Below, in pieces: positions 8,754 through 18,421 of a stretch of 64,000 nt of DNA. Position 1 is the first letter of the stretch. Each line of letters opens with the position of its first letter. Source of the DNA: an uncultured bacterium (GTDB taxonomy: Bacteria; Cyanobacteriota; Vampirovibrionia; Gastranaerophilales; Gastranaerophilaceae); NCBI GenBank assembly GCA_949300485.1, contig CASGEL010000006.1:81579-145578 (forward strand), in the 5' to 3' direction. The position numbers and the translations under genes were made by a program. The notes below the pieces were generated by a model that worked only from the letters and a program-made list of their open reading frames with translations, was not told the DNA's origin and searched no databases.

Positions 8754-8788
8754 GAAAAGCTTAATTCTATTTAAGCTTTTCGTTTTTT
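8754..8788 (+). terminator. Rho-independent terminator after the secreted paralog pair
   Basis: A 10-bp stem (GAAAAGCTTA with TAAGCTTTTC) is followed by a run of seven Ts. Confidence 0.88.
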
Positions 8789-8858
8789 TATAGGATATTA
8801 TTTTTTTTTATTTAATATATCATTAAAAATAATATTAATATGAAAAGGAAGTAGTAGA

Positions 8859-9923
8859 ATGTTAGAGTATTTTTTAGGTTCGTATATAGTTACAATAGCA
8901 GGTGTTATCGGAGCGTACCTTTGGGGTGAACACGTACATCATGGAACAGGGCTTGCCTGTGTGTTTATTGTACTAGTTTTAGCTATTTTAGAAACTAGTT
9001 TGTCTTTTGACAATGCTGTTGTCAATGCTATGAAATTAGAAAAAATGTCGCATAAATGGCGTCATAGATTTTTGACTTGGGGTATTGCAATTGCAGTATT
9101 TGGGATGAGATTTTTATTCCCAGTGTTAGTTGTTGCTATATTTGCACATTTAGATATGATTACTGTGACAAAAATTGCATTGACAGATTCTGAAAAATAT
9201 GCAGGATATTTGCATGAAACTCATGCTCCTATCGTTACATTCGGCGGAATGTTTTTAATTATGTTATTTCTTAACTATTTCTTTAACCATGAAAAAACAG
9301 TACATTGGATTAAGCCGATTGAACAACCTTTATCTACTTTAGACCATGTTAAAGGTATTGAAATTGTTATTTCCTTGTTAATGCTCATCGGTGTACAGGC
9401 ATATATTCCTGAAGAAAGTAAAATTTCAGTAATTTTATCTGGTTTATCAGGTATAATAACATATTTAATAATTGATGGTGTGGCTCATTTCTTGGAAAAA
9501 CATGAAGAAATGCGTTGTGCTCAAGCTGCTGCTGGTGGAGTTAAATGTGCAGGGCTTATAAGTTTTATTTATTTGGAATTAATTGATGCTTCTTTTTCGC
9601 TGGATGGAGTTCTAGGTGCTTTTGCATTAAGTAAGGATGTTTTGATTATTACAATCGGTCTTGCTATTGGGGCAATGTTTGTCAGATCCTTGACAATTAT
9701 GCTAGTAGAAAAAAAGACGCTGGCAAAATTTTTATATCTTGAACATGGAGCGCATTGGGCTATCGGTGCATTAGCTGTTATTATGCTTATTACTACAGTG
9801 AAGGAAATTCCTGAAGTCGTAACAGGTTTGATCGGTTTAATATTTATTGTTGCCGCGTTTATATCTTCTCTTATTCATAATAAAAAGAATGCCGTTCAGG
9901 TTTCGGAATTTGATAATAAATAA
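8859..9923 (+). CDS. DUF475 family membrane protein (TerC-like)
   Basis: This 354-residue protein with about nine hydrophobic segments matches the DUF475 (COG2899) relatives of TerC. The two family signatures are visible: ETSLSFDNAVVNAMKLEKM near residues 46-64 and a second acidic motif DASFSLDGVLGAFALS in the second half. TerC-like proteins are linked to metal ion export or resistance at the inner membrane, but DUF475 itself has no firm function. It starts at an ATG with an AAGGAAG ribosome binding site and is monocistronic, lying between two terminators. Confidence 0.88.
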   Translation: MLEYFLGSYIVTIAGVIGAYLWGEHVHHGTGLACVFIVLVLAILETSLSFDNAVVNAMKLEKMSHKWRHRFLTWGIAIAVFGMRFLFPVLVVAIFAHLDMITVTKIALTDSEKYAGYLHETHAPIVTFGGMFLIMLFLNYFFNHEKTVHWIKPIEQPLSTLDHVKGIEIVISLLMLIGVQAYIPEESKISVILSGLSGIITYLIIDGVAHFLEKHEEMRCAQAAAGGVKCAGLISFIYLELIDASFSLDGVLGAFALSKDVLIITIGLAIGAMFVRSLTIMLVEKKTLAKFLYLEHGAHWAIGALAVIMLITTVKEIPEVVTGLIGLIFIVAAFISSLIHNKKNAVQVSEFDNK

Positions 9924-9942
9924 AATAAATCATATTCAATAT

Positions 9943-9974
9943 AAAAAGCCTCAAGATTTATCTTGAGGCTTTTT
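9943..9974. terminator. bidirectional terminator between the DUF475 gene and ahcY
   Basis: A perfect 14-bp stem (AAAAAGCCTCAAGA with TCTTGAGGCTTTTT) with a 4-base loop separates two convergent genes and has A and T tracts on both sides. Confidence 0.92.
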
Positions 9975-9991
9975 ATTATAGTTAAGATATT

Positions 9992-11389
<1,398 letters not shown>

Positions 11390-11445
11390 TTATATAACAA
11401 AATTTTTTCTTTATGATTGTTATAATTGACACTAAGGAGCAAAGT

Positions 11446-14400
11446 GTGAAAGTAAATTTTGATTTAAAAAGTGACAAAGCGGACAATAAAAAGTCTGTTT
11501 CATTTCAAGGGTATAAGTTTGTAAAATCAGATGAAGGATTCAAGCAATTTGAAGTTTCTTATCCATATGATGAGAATAAAGACAGATGTTATCTTGAAAT
11601 CTATAAATTAGATCAAGATCAATATGGTAATTATTTTTCAGCAGGTAAAGCTTATTCTAGAAAAGGTGAAGATAAATTTGAACTTAAACCCGGAATAAAT
11701 CGTTTTGATTTAGCCAGGACATTAGGTTTTGATGATAATCAGGCATTTGCTTATCATTTTTTGCTTGTAGATAAAAAAACAGGTTATACAAAAACAAGAG
11801 TTGATGCTGGGGAAGTTATTGATGAACGTTCTGATATCAATGAACGTCGTCATATTTTTAACATAGTGGTTCCGACAAAGTCTAATTTATCTAAAGGCGG
11901 AGCCATGAAGCTTGTTATTATAGATTCTCAAAAAGTAGGTTATGTTTATAATGACCAAAATATGATAGTAAGAGATGAAAAGCTTGCAAAACGCGGAGAA
12001 GAAGGTATTAAAACTGTTGCTAATAAGTTTGGCGGAACTTTAGCAGGTTTAGAATATGCAGTTGATAAGGGCGAATATGATAAATACAGCAGAATTATTT
12101 CGTTACCTGTTTTTACGGATGACGATTTTTCAGCCCATGCTTATTGGAATAAAAATTGTATGCAGACAGCAAGTTCTTTGGGAAATATAAATAATTATGC
12201 TTCATTGCAGAGAAAGATGTTTGCCCACGGTTTAAATTTTGTTTCTGACGGGGCTTTTGTAAATGAGGGGCTTGAAGGTGTACACTTTAAACATATTTTA
12301 AAATGGGGAGAGGACTCTCCTTATTTGAATTGGTTTAGAGCTTCCGGTATAAAAAATAATCCGCTGTCTATGGGGGTATTTGTCAAAAATAAAGATTTTA
12401 TTTCTCATAAAATTGTAAACTCTCCATATAGATATTCTCAAAATAGAATCGGACATGTTTCAATTAAAAAGAATCATGACTATGATCCTAATAAACCTAC
12501 ATATATTCAATTCTTTGATGTTCGTTTAGTAACAGAAGAAGAACGTAATGATAAAAAATCTTTAATAAAAACGTATTCAATAATGAGTACACCTAATGTG
12601 TATGATCTTCATTCTCATAATGATGCGGTATTCCCATATTATTTTGAAATAAATCCTGAAACATATAATGATAATATTAAAAATTTGAATAAATATAATC
12701 TTATGAACCCTGATAGGCCTATTGAAATGTCTAGTCCTATGGGTGCAAGATTTTTATCTAAGTTCAAAAATTTTGTTGTTGACGGTAAATTTGAGAGCGG
12801 ATTTGAAACTTGGGATGCGAATCCTGATATTGCAAAATTAAATTTTGTATTTTCAAATGCCGATACAAAGTCTTTGAAAAATCTTCCTGTTGATGAGAGA
12901 AAACGTGAAATGCAAAAAATAATTCGCGGCAATTATCAGGTTCAGGATTATGCAGTGTCTTCAGGTAAGTACTGGACAGCTAAAACAGATGATATTTTAA
13001 GATTGTATGTTGCTCAGACATTAAGAAGTGTTGATAAGAACAATCCTTCTAAGGTCTATAGTGATATAATGGAAATCTCTAACAATAAGATTTTGCCTAA
13101 AGAGGTAAAATCCGAGGTTACAAAAGCCGAAGTGGAAAATGTGTTAGAGGGATATTATAATAACAAAAGAGTTCTATCCAACGAAGATAAAAAATCTCAA
13201 ATTTTAGAAGGTTTGATGAATACACCATTAGATTCTTTTGAGTTTGGTGATAATATAGTTTCAGTGTTGGCATCTCCTCTTATTTCTAAAAGAGCGGTTG
13301 TTTCTTCTGAAATCGGCGTACCAAGGTATCAATTGTATAAGCAAGGTAATAAAAATCTTCTAGAAGAATATAAAGCTACTTATGAAGAAATGGATAGTAT
13401 TTATACCAATGAGATGTCAGATTTTGCAACTTCTGTATTAGATACTTTGGATTCTGTGTTGCCTGATAATCGTAAACTATTTAATGGGGATCAGGTTACT
13501 GAATATGGTAAATATGTTTTACCTCTATTAACTCCTATGATTGCAAAATATGCAGTAATTAAATCTTTAGATCCTGATATTACAGTTGCAATAGATTCTT
13601 CTAACGGTGAAATGGCTTATGATTATAAAGAATTGAAAGAGTTATCTCTGCAAGGTCTTGGTATAAGAAATCCTGCTTCTCCTGAGGATGAAGCTCATAT
13701 GCTACTTCATCGTATGAAAAAGGGAATGGGACGTCTTGATTCTTCTATTGATAGTGAAATAGTTGAAGCACTTGCAAGGACAATTAAAGATACAAATGTA
13801 GAAAGCTTTAAATTAGCTGATTTAATAATCGATAAGACTCAATCAGGTTTAGATTGGAGAATTGATGCTGCAAAAGATATTGCGGATGTTGAAGCTTTGC
13901 GTAATAAGAATACAAGTTTTGAGTATACCTGGGAACAGGTTATTGATTTCTGGCAAAAGTTTGTACAAGGTGTTAGCTCTATTAATCCTAATGCTTATAC
14001 TGTTGCAGAAGTTACTGATGAAATTAATTTACACGAACGTGGATATGGAAATAATTCAAAAAGATTTCCTAATAAACATTATGATATTGTTTCCAAATTT
14101 CAAAGAGAAACAGGTATGACCTCTCTTGCTAATTACACACATTGGTTTAGATTAACTTCAAAGATGTTTGGTAAAGATTTTGAAGATGGTTCATCTTTTG
14201 ATACAAGTGAAGCGGCTCAAAAAGCTATTTATGAAAAAATGGTAGGCGGTGATAATCCGTTTATCAGATCTGGAACCTTAGATTCTGTAATGTATGCATA
14301 TACATTTATTGGAAACCATGATAAACCAAGAGCTTTACATTGTGCGGCACTGGATATGGCATTATTTTATTCTGATTTGAATTATCCTGAAGGTCGTGCT

Positions 14401-15606
14401 AACAGACGCAAGGCTTATCAAATAATTAAGGATAAATTTTTGGAACCTATTTCAGATGCAGAAGTGGATAATTATGATTTTTCAGCGGTTTCACCAAAAG
14501 CTATTGCAATGGCTGATGCTATAAGACCTGCATTTATGAATGTATTAAATAAATATAGAGAAAAATATAAAGATCAATTAGGAACTGAAGAAGAATTTAA
14601 TAAAGCTTTTATTCCTATTAGTAAGGCAATTTCTGATTTAGCTCAAGGTAAATTCCTTGGAAAACGTTTTGATCCTGATGCATTTGGAGTAAAACCGATT
14701 GATGTAACGATTTCAATGGTGTTAAAACAGGCTCGTTCAGAGTATGGATTCCAACTTCCGCCTGGAGCAGATGCTAATTATGAAAATGAAGTGTTTGAAG
14801 CTGTAATGAAACCTGCATTATCAAAAGTTTTAGGAATGATGAAATATGTGGTAGCTCTTCCTGGAATGCCGACCTTGTTTGACGGAGATGATGTCGGAGC
14901 TACTGGTTATGACCCTAAAACTAAGAATATGTATCTGCAGGGCCGTCAAAGAGTTCATGATGAATGGCTGGATGTCACAGATGCTGCGAAATATAAAGCA
15001 TTTATTGCAAAATATAAAAATCATTTTGATGAAGTTATGGCAGTGCGCAGAAATCCAAAATGTAATGCTTTAAACAACGGTGCAGTTTATACTTTACCAT
15101 TACAAGAGTCAAAAGAACATGTTAAGGTTCCTGCTATATTCAGGCAAAGTACAGATGGAAGAATGGCTATTTCTTTGTTCAATACTTCAGCTCTTCATAC
15201 TGATCATAGACGTGAATATAGACAAGATAATATAGTTCTCGATTCTATTAAGTTGAATTTTGATGTCCAAAACGATGAAAACGGACACGAAAAAACTGTT
15301 TATATTGACGGTGATTCAGGTGTGGGTATTGCAGGGTTGAAACCTGGTACTGAGTTTGTTAATGCGAAGAATGAAAATGATAAGTATTATGTGAATGAAC
15401 TTGATGGTAAGTATTTTATCAAACGAGGTTCTGGTGATGGTTCAATCCCATTAAATGATACAACACTAATTTTGTATTCTGTACCGAAGGATACGCCGCT
15501 AACATTTACAGGTCAATATAATGTGAAACCTAATGCAAGATTTGTTGCTAGTGCTTATGAAAATAAAACAAATGAGTGTGGTAAAAAGCTAGCATTAGTT
15601 AAATAG
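11446..15606 (+). CDS. very large GH13-like glycosidase (alpha-amylase superfamily), 1386 aa
   Basis: The start is probably the GTG at 11446 (VKVNFDLKSDKADNK), since AAGGAG lies six bases before it; an ATG 33 bases upstream has no ribosome binding site. The protein shows degenerate but ordered GH13 regions: FVSDGAFVNEG (about 266-276) as region I, WRIDAAKDI with candidate nucleophile D807, TVAEVTDEI with candidate acid/base E855, and FIGNHDKPRA with D959. A late LPGMPTLFDGDDVGATGYD matches the end of the GH13 barrel. About 500 residues separate regions I and II, much more than usual. There is no signal peptide, so a cytoplasmic role in glycan turnover is likely. The N-terminus carries an SFQG motif shared with two other proteins in this window. 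Confidence 0.82.
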   Translation: MKVNFDLKSDKADNKKSVSFQGYKFVKSDEGFKQFEVSYPYDENKDRCYLEIYKLDQDQYGNYFSAGKAYSRKGEDKFELKPGINRFDLARTLGFDDNQAFAYHFLLVDKKTGYTKTRVDAGEVIDERSDINERRHIFNIVVPTKSNLSKGGAMKLVIIDSQKVGYVYNDQNMIVRDEKLAKRGEEGIKTVANKFGGTLAGLEYAVDKGEYDKYSRIISLPVFTDDDFSAHAYWNKNCMQTASSLGNINNYASLQRKMFAHGLNFVSDGAFVNEGLEGVHFKHILKWGEDSPYLNWFRASGIKNNPLSMGVFVKNKDFISHKIVNSPYRYSQNRIGHVSIKKNHDYDPNKPTYIQFFDVRLVTEEERNDKKSLIKTYSIMSTPNVYDLHSHNDAVFPYYFEINPETYNDNIKNLNKYNLMNPDRPIEMSSPMGARFLSKFKNFVVDGKFESGFETWDANPDIAKLNFVFSNADTKSLKNLPVDERKREMQKIIRGNYQVQDYAVSSGKYWTAKTDDILRLYVAQTLRSVDKNNPSKVYSDIMEISNNKILPKEVKSEVTKAEVENVLEGYYNNKRVLSNEDKKSQILEGLMNTPLDSFEFGDNIVSVLASPLISKRAVVSSEIGVPRYQLYKQGNKNLLEEYKATYEEMDSIYTNEMSDFATSVLDTLDSVLPDNRKLFNGDQVTEYGKYVLPLLTPMIAKYAVIKSLDPDITVAIDSSNGEMAYDYKELKELSLQGLGIRNPASPEDEAHMLLHRMKKGMGRLDSSIDSEIVEALARTIKDTNVESFKLADLIIDKTQSGLDWRIDAAKDIADVEALRNKNTSFEYTWEQVIDFWQKFVQGVSSINPNAYTVAEVTDEINLHERGYGNNSKRFPNKHYDIVSKFQRETGMTSLANYTHWFRLTSKMFGKDFEDGSSFDTSEAAQKAIYEKMVGGDNPFIRSGTLDSVMYAYTFIGNHDKPRALHCAALDMALFYSDLNYPEGRANRRKAYQIIKDKFLEPISDAEVDNYDFSAVSPKAIAMADAIRPAFMNVLNKYREKYKDQLGTEEEFNKAFIPISKAISDLAQGKFLGKRFDPDAFGVKPIDVTISMVLKQARSEYGFQLPPGADANYENEVFEAVMKPALSKVLGMMKYVVALPGMPTLFDGDDVGATGYDPKTKNMYLQGRQRVHDEWLDVTDAAKYKAFIAKYKNHFDEVMAVRRNPKCNALNNGAVYTLPLQESKEHVKVPAIFRQSTDGRMAISLFNTSALHTDHRREYRQDNIVLDSIKLNFDVQNDENGHEKTVYIDGDSGVGIAGLKPGTEFVNAKNENDKYYVNELDGKYFIKRGSGDGSIPLNDTTLILYSVPKDTPLTFTGQYNVKPNARFVASAYENKTNECGKKLALVK

Positions 15607-15640
15607 AAAAAAGACCGATATTTAAATATCGGTCTTTTTT
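15607..15640. terminator. bidirectional terminator between the glycosidase gene and ychF
   Basis: A perfect 34-base palindrome (17-bp arms around TTTAAA, with GACCGATA and TATCGGTC) with A and T tracts lies between convergent genes. Confidence 0.92.
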
Positions 15641-15655
15641 TATGTTGTCTTTTTA

Positions 15656-16753
15656 TTATACCGCAAATCTAAAATGAACAAGATCTCCGTCTTGGATTAC
15701 ATAATCTTTTCCTTCAAGACGAGTAACCCCTTTTTCTTTACAGGCTGTGTAGGAACCAAGCTCGACAAAGTCTTTGTAAGGTGTAATTTCAGCTCTGATA
15801 AATCCTTTTTCGAAGTCTGTGTGAATTACTCCAGCTGCTTGAGGCGCTTTGGTTCCTTCCGTTATAGTCCAAGCTCGAACTTCTTTTTCTCCTGCTGTGA
15901 TGAATGTTCTAAGTTTTAAGAGGTTATATACTGATTTAATCATTCTATTGATTCCGCTATCTTCAATTCCTAGTTCTTTTAAGTATTCTTCAGCTTCTTC
16001 TTTTCCTAAATCAGCCAGTTCCTCTTCAATTTTGGCAGTAATTATTACCATTTCAGCATCATGTGCTTTTGCATATTCTTCTACTTTTTTTGTATAATCA
16101 TTTCCGTTTTTAAGATCAAATTCAGAAACATTTGCACAATATATTACAGGTTTTGTAGATAGTAGATTCAACCTTTTTACTACTGGAATTTCATCCTCAT
16201 TAAAATGTTTTGTTATATCTATAAATGTACAATCGGATAAAAGCTCAGTTAATTTTTTTAAAACTTTATCTTCTAATACTGCTTCTTTGTCTCCAGATTT
16301 AACAGTTTTTGCAATTCTTGTCTGACGTCTTTCTATTGATGCCATATCTGCCAGAGCTAATTCTGTATTGATTATTTCAATGTCACTTATAGGATCAACT
16401 TTCCCTGCAACATGAATTGTATTTTCATCATCAAAACATCTGACAACTTGAATAATTGCATCAACTTCTCTAATATTTTGCAAAAATTGGTTTCCTAAAC
16501 CTTCACCCTTGCTTGCTCCTTTTACCAGGCCTGCAATATCAACAAATTCTATTGCTGTTGGTATAATGTTTTCTGTCTTACACAATTTTGCCAATATAGG
16601 CAGTCTTTCATCCGGTACATCCACAACCCCGATGTTTGGTTCTATTGTACAAAATGGGTAATTGGCACTTTGTGCATTTCTTGCATTTGTAAGCGCATTA
16701 AATAATGTTGATTTTCCTACATTCGGTAATCCTACAATCCCTGTTCTAAGCAT
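15656..16753 (-). CDS. ychF: GTPase/ATPase YchF (OLA1 family)
   Basis: This 365-residue protein is full length for YchF, a ribosome-associated P-loop NTPase of the Obg superfamily that prefers ATP. The N-terminal domain has GLPNVGKST (residues 7-15), FVDIAGLVKGASKGEGLGN and a coiled-coil insertion in the middle. The C-terminal TGS domain follows (LRTFITAGEKEVRAWTITEG to DYVIQDGDLVHFRFAV). An AAGGGA ribosome binding site precedes the ATG. It is transcribed alone, away from the small-protein cluster. Confidence 0.96.
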   Translation of the reverse strand: MLRTGIVGLPNVGKSTLFNALTNARNAQSANYPFCTIEPNIGVVDVPDERLPILAKLCKTENIIPTAIEFVDIAGLVKGASKGEGLGNQFLQNIREVDAIIQVVRCFDDENTIHVAGKVDPISDIEIINTELALADMASIERRQTRIAKTVKSGDKEAVLEDKVLKKLTELLSDCTFIDITKHFNEDEIPVVKRLNLLSTKPVIYCANVSEFDLKNGNDYTKKVEEYAKAHDAEMVIITAKIEEELADLGKEEAEEYLKELGIEDSGINRMIKSVYNLLKLRTFITAGEKEVRAWTITEGTKAPQAAGVIHTDFEKGFIRAEITPYKDFVELGSYTACKEKGVTRLEGKDYVIQDGDLVHFRFAV

Positions 16754-16931
16754 TTATATTTCCCTTTTCTACTAGCTGTTCTCTTTATTAATTCTACTTC
16801 AAATGATGTTTTTAATATATTCTTTTAGTGTTTTGTTAAGTTTTATTAAGCTGTTGATTGTCTGAAATTCACTAATGACACGCATATAAATTTTCTATTT
16901 AAAAAATATATACTTTTTAGCTATGAATTAA

Positions 16932-16966
16932 TCAATTTTTAAATCAAAAAATACTTTATATATATG
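16932..16966 (+). promoter_or_regulatory. TCAATT-N18-TTATATATA promoter-like box (member A)
   Basis: TCAATT (16932-16937) is followed by an 18-base spacer ending AAAAAATACT and then TTATATATATG. A downstream GTAAGGG is shared with members B and C. The box lies 41 bases before the ATG of the 56-residue protein. Confidence 0.7.
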
Positions 16967-17007
16967 TAAGGGATAACAAAAAGAAAATTTATAAAGGGGA
17001 AAAGATT

Positions 17008-17178
17008 ATGAGAAAAGATTATGAAATGATTACGGTTAAAGATTATGTTGAAAGCTTAAACACTGTAAGATGTTTGACAGTTGAAGAAAAAGAAATAGAA
17101 TCAAGTGTTGAAAAATATTTATTAAGTGTTCAAAGAGCTAAAACAAATGCTAAAATAGTTGAAGCTTTATTAGCTTAA
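17008..17178 (+). CDS. small protein with ITVKDYVESL motif and NAKIVEALLA tail, 56 aa
   Basis: A small acidic, probably helical protein is encoded behind an AAAGGGG ribosome binding site. It opens MRKDYEMITVKDYVESL and ends RAKTNAKIVEALLA. It is closely similar to the 58-residue protein at 18114: both share the ITV-xx-Y opening, EKYLL in the middle and the same tail. The family is not one I recognise. It has its own promoter-like box upstream and a terminator downstream, so it is a separate transcription unit. The abundance of helix formers and the lack of cysteines or a signal peptide suggest a cytoplasmic interaction protein. Confidence 0.75.
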   Translation: MRKDYEMITVKDYVESLNTVRCLTVEEKEIESSVEKYLLSVQRAKTNAKIVEALLA

Positions 17179-17203
17179 TAAAGATTACCAATACAAAAAG
17201 TTT

Positions 17204-17232
17204 AAGGGACTGGTTTTATGATCAGTCCCTTT
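17204..17232 (+). terminator. terminator after the 56-aa protein gene
   Basis: A 9-bp stem (AAGGGACTG with CAGTCCCTT) with a 10-base loop lies 25 bases past the stop codon; the T tract is short. Confidence 0.7.
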
Positions 17233-17286
17233 CGATATTCATTATTTTTATATTGTTAAATTATGTTAATATTCTATAAATTATGC

Positions 17287-17319
17287 GCAATTTTTATCTA
17301 AAAAATAACTTTATTAATG
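17287..17319 (+). promoter_or_regulatory. GCAATT-N18-TTATTAATG promoter-like box (member B)
   Basis: GCAATT (17287-17292) is followed by an 18-base spacer ending AAAAATAACT and then TTATTAATG, with GTAAGGG after it. It is the least conserved copy in the AT core. It lies 39 bases before the ATG. Confidence 0.6.
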
Positions 17320-17357
17320 TGTAAGGGAAAATATATTAAGAGAACAGGGGAAATATT

Positions 17358-17654
17358 ATGAACAACTATTCAGAATTAATTACAGTTAAAGATTATGTTG
17401 AATCTATGAGGAAAGAAAATGAACAAAGAACTACAATGATGACAGCTGCAGATTATGCAAAATCATTGAAGGCTCAAAGTGCTTTATCTCAAGCTTCACC
17501 ATTGATCACCGTAAGTGAGTATGCTGCAGCTTTAGATAGGGTCAAATATTCAACAGCTGAAGATAGAGAAATTGAAAGAACTATTGAACTTTCTTTGACA
17601 AAATCTCGTAAAGCCAGAATTAATGCTCATCTTCTTGAATCTATGTTAGGTTAA
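17358..17654 (+). CDS. small protein with three ITVxDY-like repeats, 98 aa
   Basis: Three copies of a short motif are spread along the first half: LITVKDYVESM (8-18), MMTAADYAKSL (27-37) and LITVSEYAAAL (49-59). The C-terminus ends RKARINAHLLESMLG, matching the tail of the neighbouring small proteins. It therefore reads as an expanded family member with internally duplicated N-terminal units. A GGGG-containing ribosome binding site precedes the ATG. It has its own promoter-like box and terminator. No known domain is recognised; a helical scaffold or adaptor is a guess based on the repeats. Confidence 0.78.
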   Translation: MNNYSELITVKDYVESMRKENEQRTTMMTAADYAKSLKAQSALSQASPLITVSEYAAALDRVKYSTAEDREIERTIELSLTKSRKARINAHLLESMLG

Positions 17655-17686
17655 TATAAATGCCTAACTTTATATAAATAAATTTT

Positions 17687-17724
17687 AGAGGTGTTTGTTT
17701 TATTTATTACAACACCTCTTTTTG
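17687..17724 (+). terminator. terminator after the 98-aa protein gene
   Basis: A 9-bp stem (AGAGGTGTT with AACACCTCT) is followed by TTTTT. Confidence 0.85.
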
Positions 17725-17811
17725 ATTGTTTATATGCTTATGTCTCTTTTGTAGAATAATTTTGAAATGTAACATTATATTAATATTATATACTTTTTAA
17801 TTAAAAAATAC

Positions 17812-17846
17812 GCAATTTTTGTTTAGAAAAATACTTTATATATATG
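17812..17846 (+). promoter_or_regulatory. GCAATT-N18-TTATATATA promoter-like box (member C)
   Basis: GCAATT (17812-17817), an 18-base spacer ending AAAAATACT, TTATATATATG and GTAAGGG are all present. It lies about 40 bases before the ribbon-helix-helix gene and is nearly identical to member A in the core. Confidence 0.7.
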
Positions 17847-17885
17847 TAAGGGGATTACAAATAGGAAAAATTAAAGGAGAAAAGT

Positions 17886-18074
17886 ATGGCCAGAGTATTA
17901 ATTTCAATGCCTGAAAAGTTTTTAAACGAGATTGATTCTGTAGCTGATTCAGAAAATCGTACTCGTTCTGAGTTAATTAGGGAAGCTTTGAGAACTTATA
18001 TGTATCGTTCTCAAGTAAGAAATGGTAAAAAAGCTGTTACTAATGCAGAAATCTTAGATGCTCTTTTAGGGTAA
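17886..18074 (+). CDS. ribbon-helix-helix (CopG-like) DNA-binding protein, 62 aa
   Basis: The first 45 residues are a typical ribbon-helix-helix domain: the strand ARVLISMPEKFLNEIDSVA, then SENRTRSELIREALRTYMY. Such proteins dimerise and bind operator DNA, often as repressors or antitoxins. The C-terminus, KKAVTNAEILDALLG, is unusual because it matches the tails of the flanking non-DNA-binding small proteins. The gene has an AAAGGAG ribosome binding site and is followed after 39 bases by another small-protein gene, probably in one operon. It could regulate the promoter-like boxes in this region, which is an inference. Confidence 0.85.
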   Translation: MARVLISMPEKFLNEIDSVADSENRTRSELIREALRTYMYRSQVRNGKKAVTNAEILDALLG

Positions 18075-18113
18075 GTAAAGTCTTGAGAAATTTTAAGATA
18101 GGAAAATGGGGAA

Positions 18114-18290
18114 ATGAAAAATAATAATTATCAAATGGTAACTGTAAATGAATATTTGAAAATGCTTGATAGCGAAGTTAAATATTTGGATAACGATGCT
18201 AAAGAGATTAAAGCTAATGTTGAAAAGTATTTATTGAATATTCGTAGAGCTCAGACCAATGCTAAAATTTTAGAATCATTATTAGCGTAG
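18114..18290 (+). CDS. small protein with MVTVNEYLKML motif and NAKILESLLA tail, 58 aa
   Basis: This is a close paralog of the 56-residue protein at 17008. It opens MKNNNYQMVTVNEYLKML, has NVEKYLLNIRRAQ in the middle and ends TNAKILESLLA. A GGGG ribosome binding site lies four bases before the ATG. It has no promoter-like box of its own and follows the ribbon-helix-helix gene, so the two are probably cotranscribed. A bidirectional terminator separates it from tuf. The function is unknown. Confidence 0.75.
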   Translation: MKNNNYQMVTVNEYLKMLDSEVKYLDNDAKEIKANVEKYLLNIRRAQTNAKILESLLA

Positions 18291-18369
18291 TTTATATATT
18301 AGAAAAGGAACTTCAAGGATTTAAATTTATATTTTCTCGGTAAAGATTAAGATAGTAATGTAAGTAACA

Positions 18370-18399
18370 AAAAGACCTGATATATATCAGGTCTTTTTG
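18370..18399. terminator. bidirectional terminator between the small-protein operon and tuf
   Basis: A 14-bp stem (AAAAAGACCTGATA with TATCAGGTCTTTTT) with a two-base centre and A and T flanks lies between convergent transcripts. Confidence 0.92.
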
Positions 18400-18421
18400 C
18401 GTTTATTCTAATATTGTTAAA

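Noticed and set aside
11413..11445. ATG start 33 bases upstream for the large glycosidase
   Set aside because: It has no ribosome binding site, whereas AAGGAG lies six bases before the GTG at 11446.
17886..18290. Toxin-antitoxin pair (ribbon-helix-helix gene plus downstream small gene)
   Set aside because: The downstream protein has no toxin motif, is a paralog of the 56-residue protein at 17008, and shares its tail with the ribbon-helix-helix protein. A regulator with an interacting small protein fits better.
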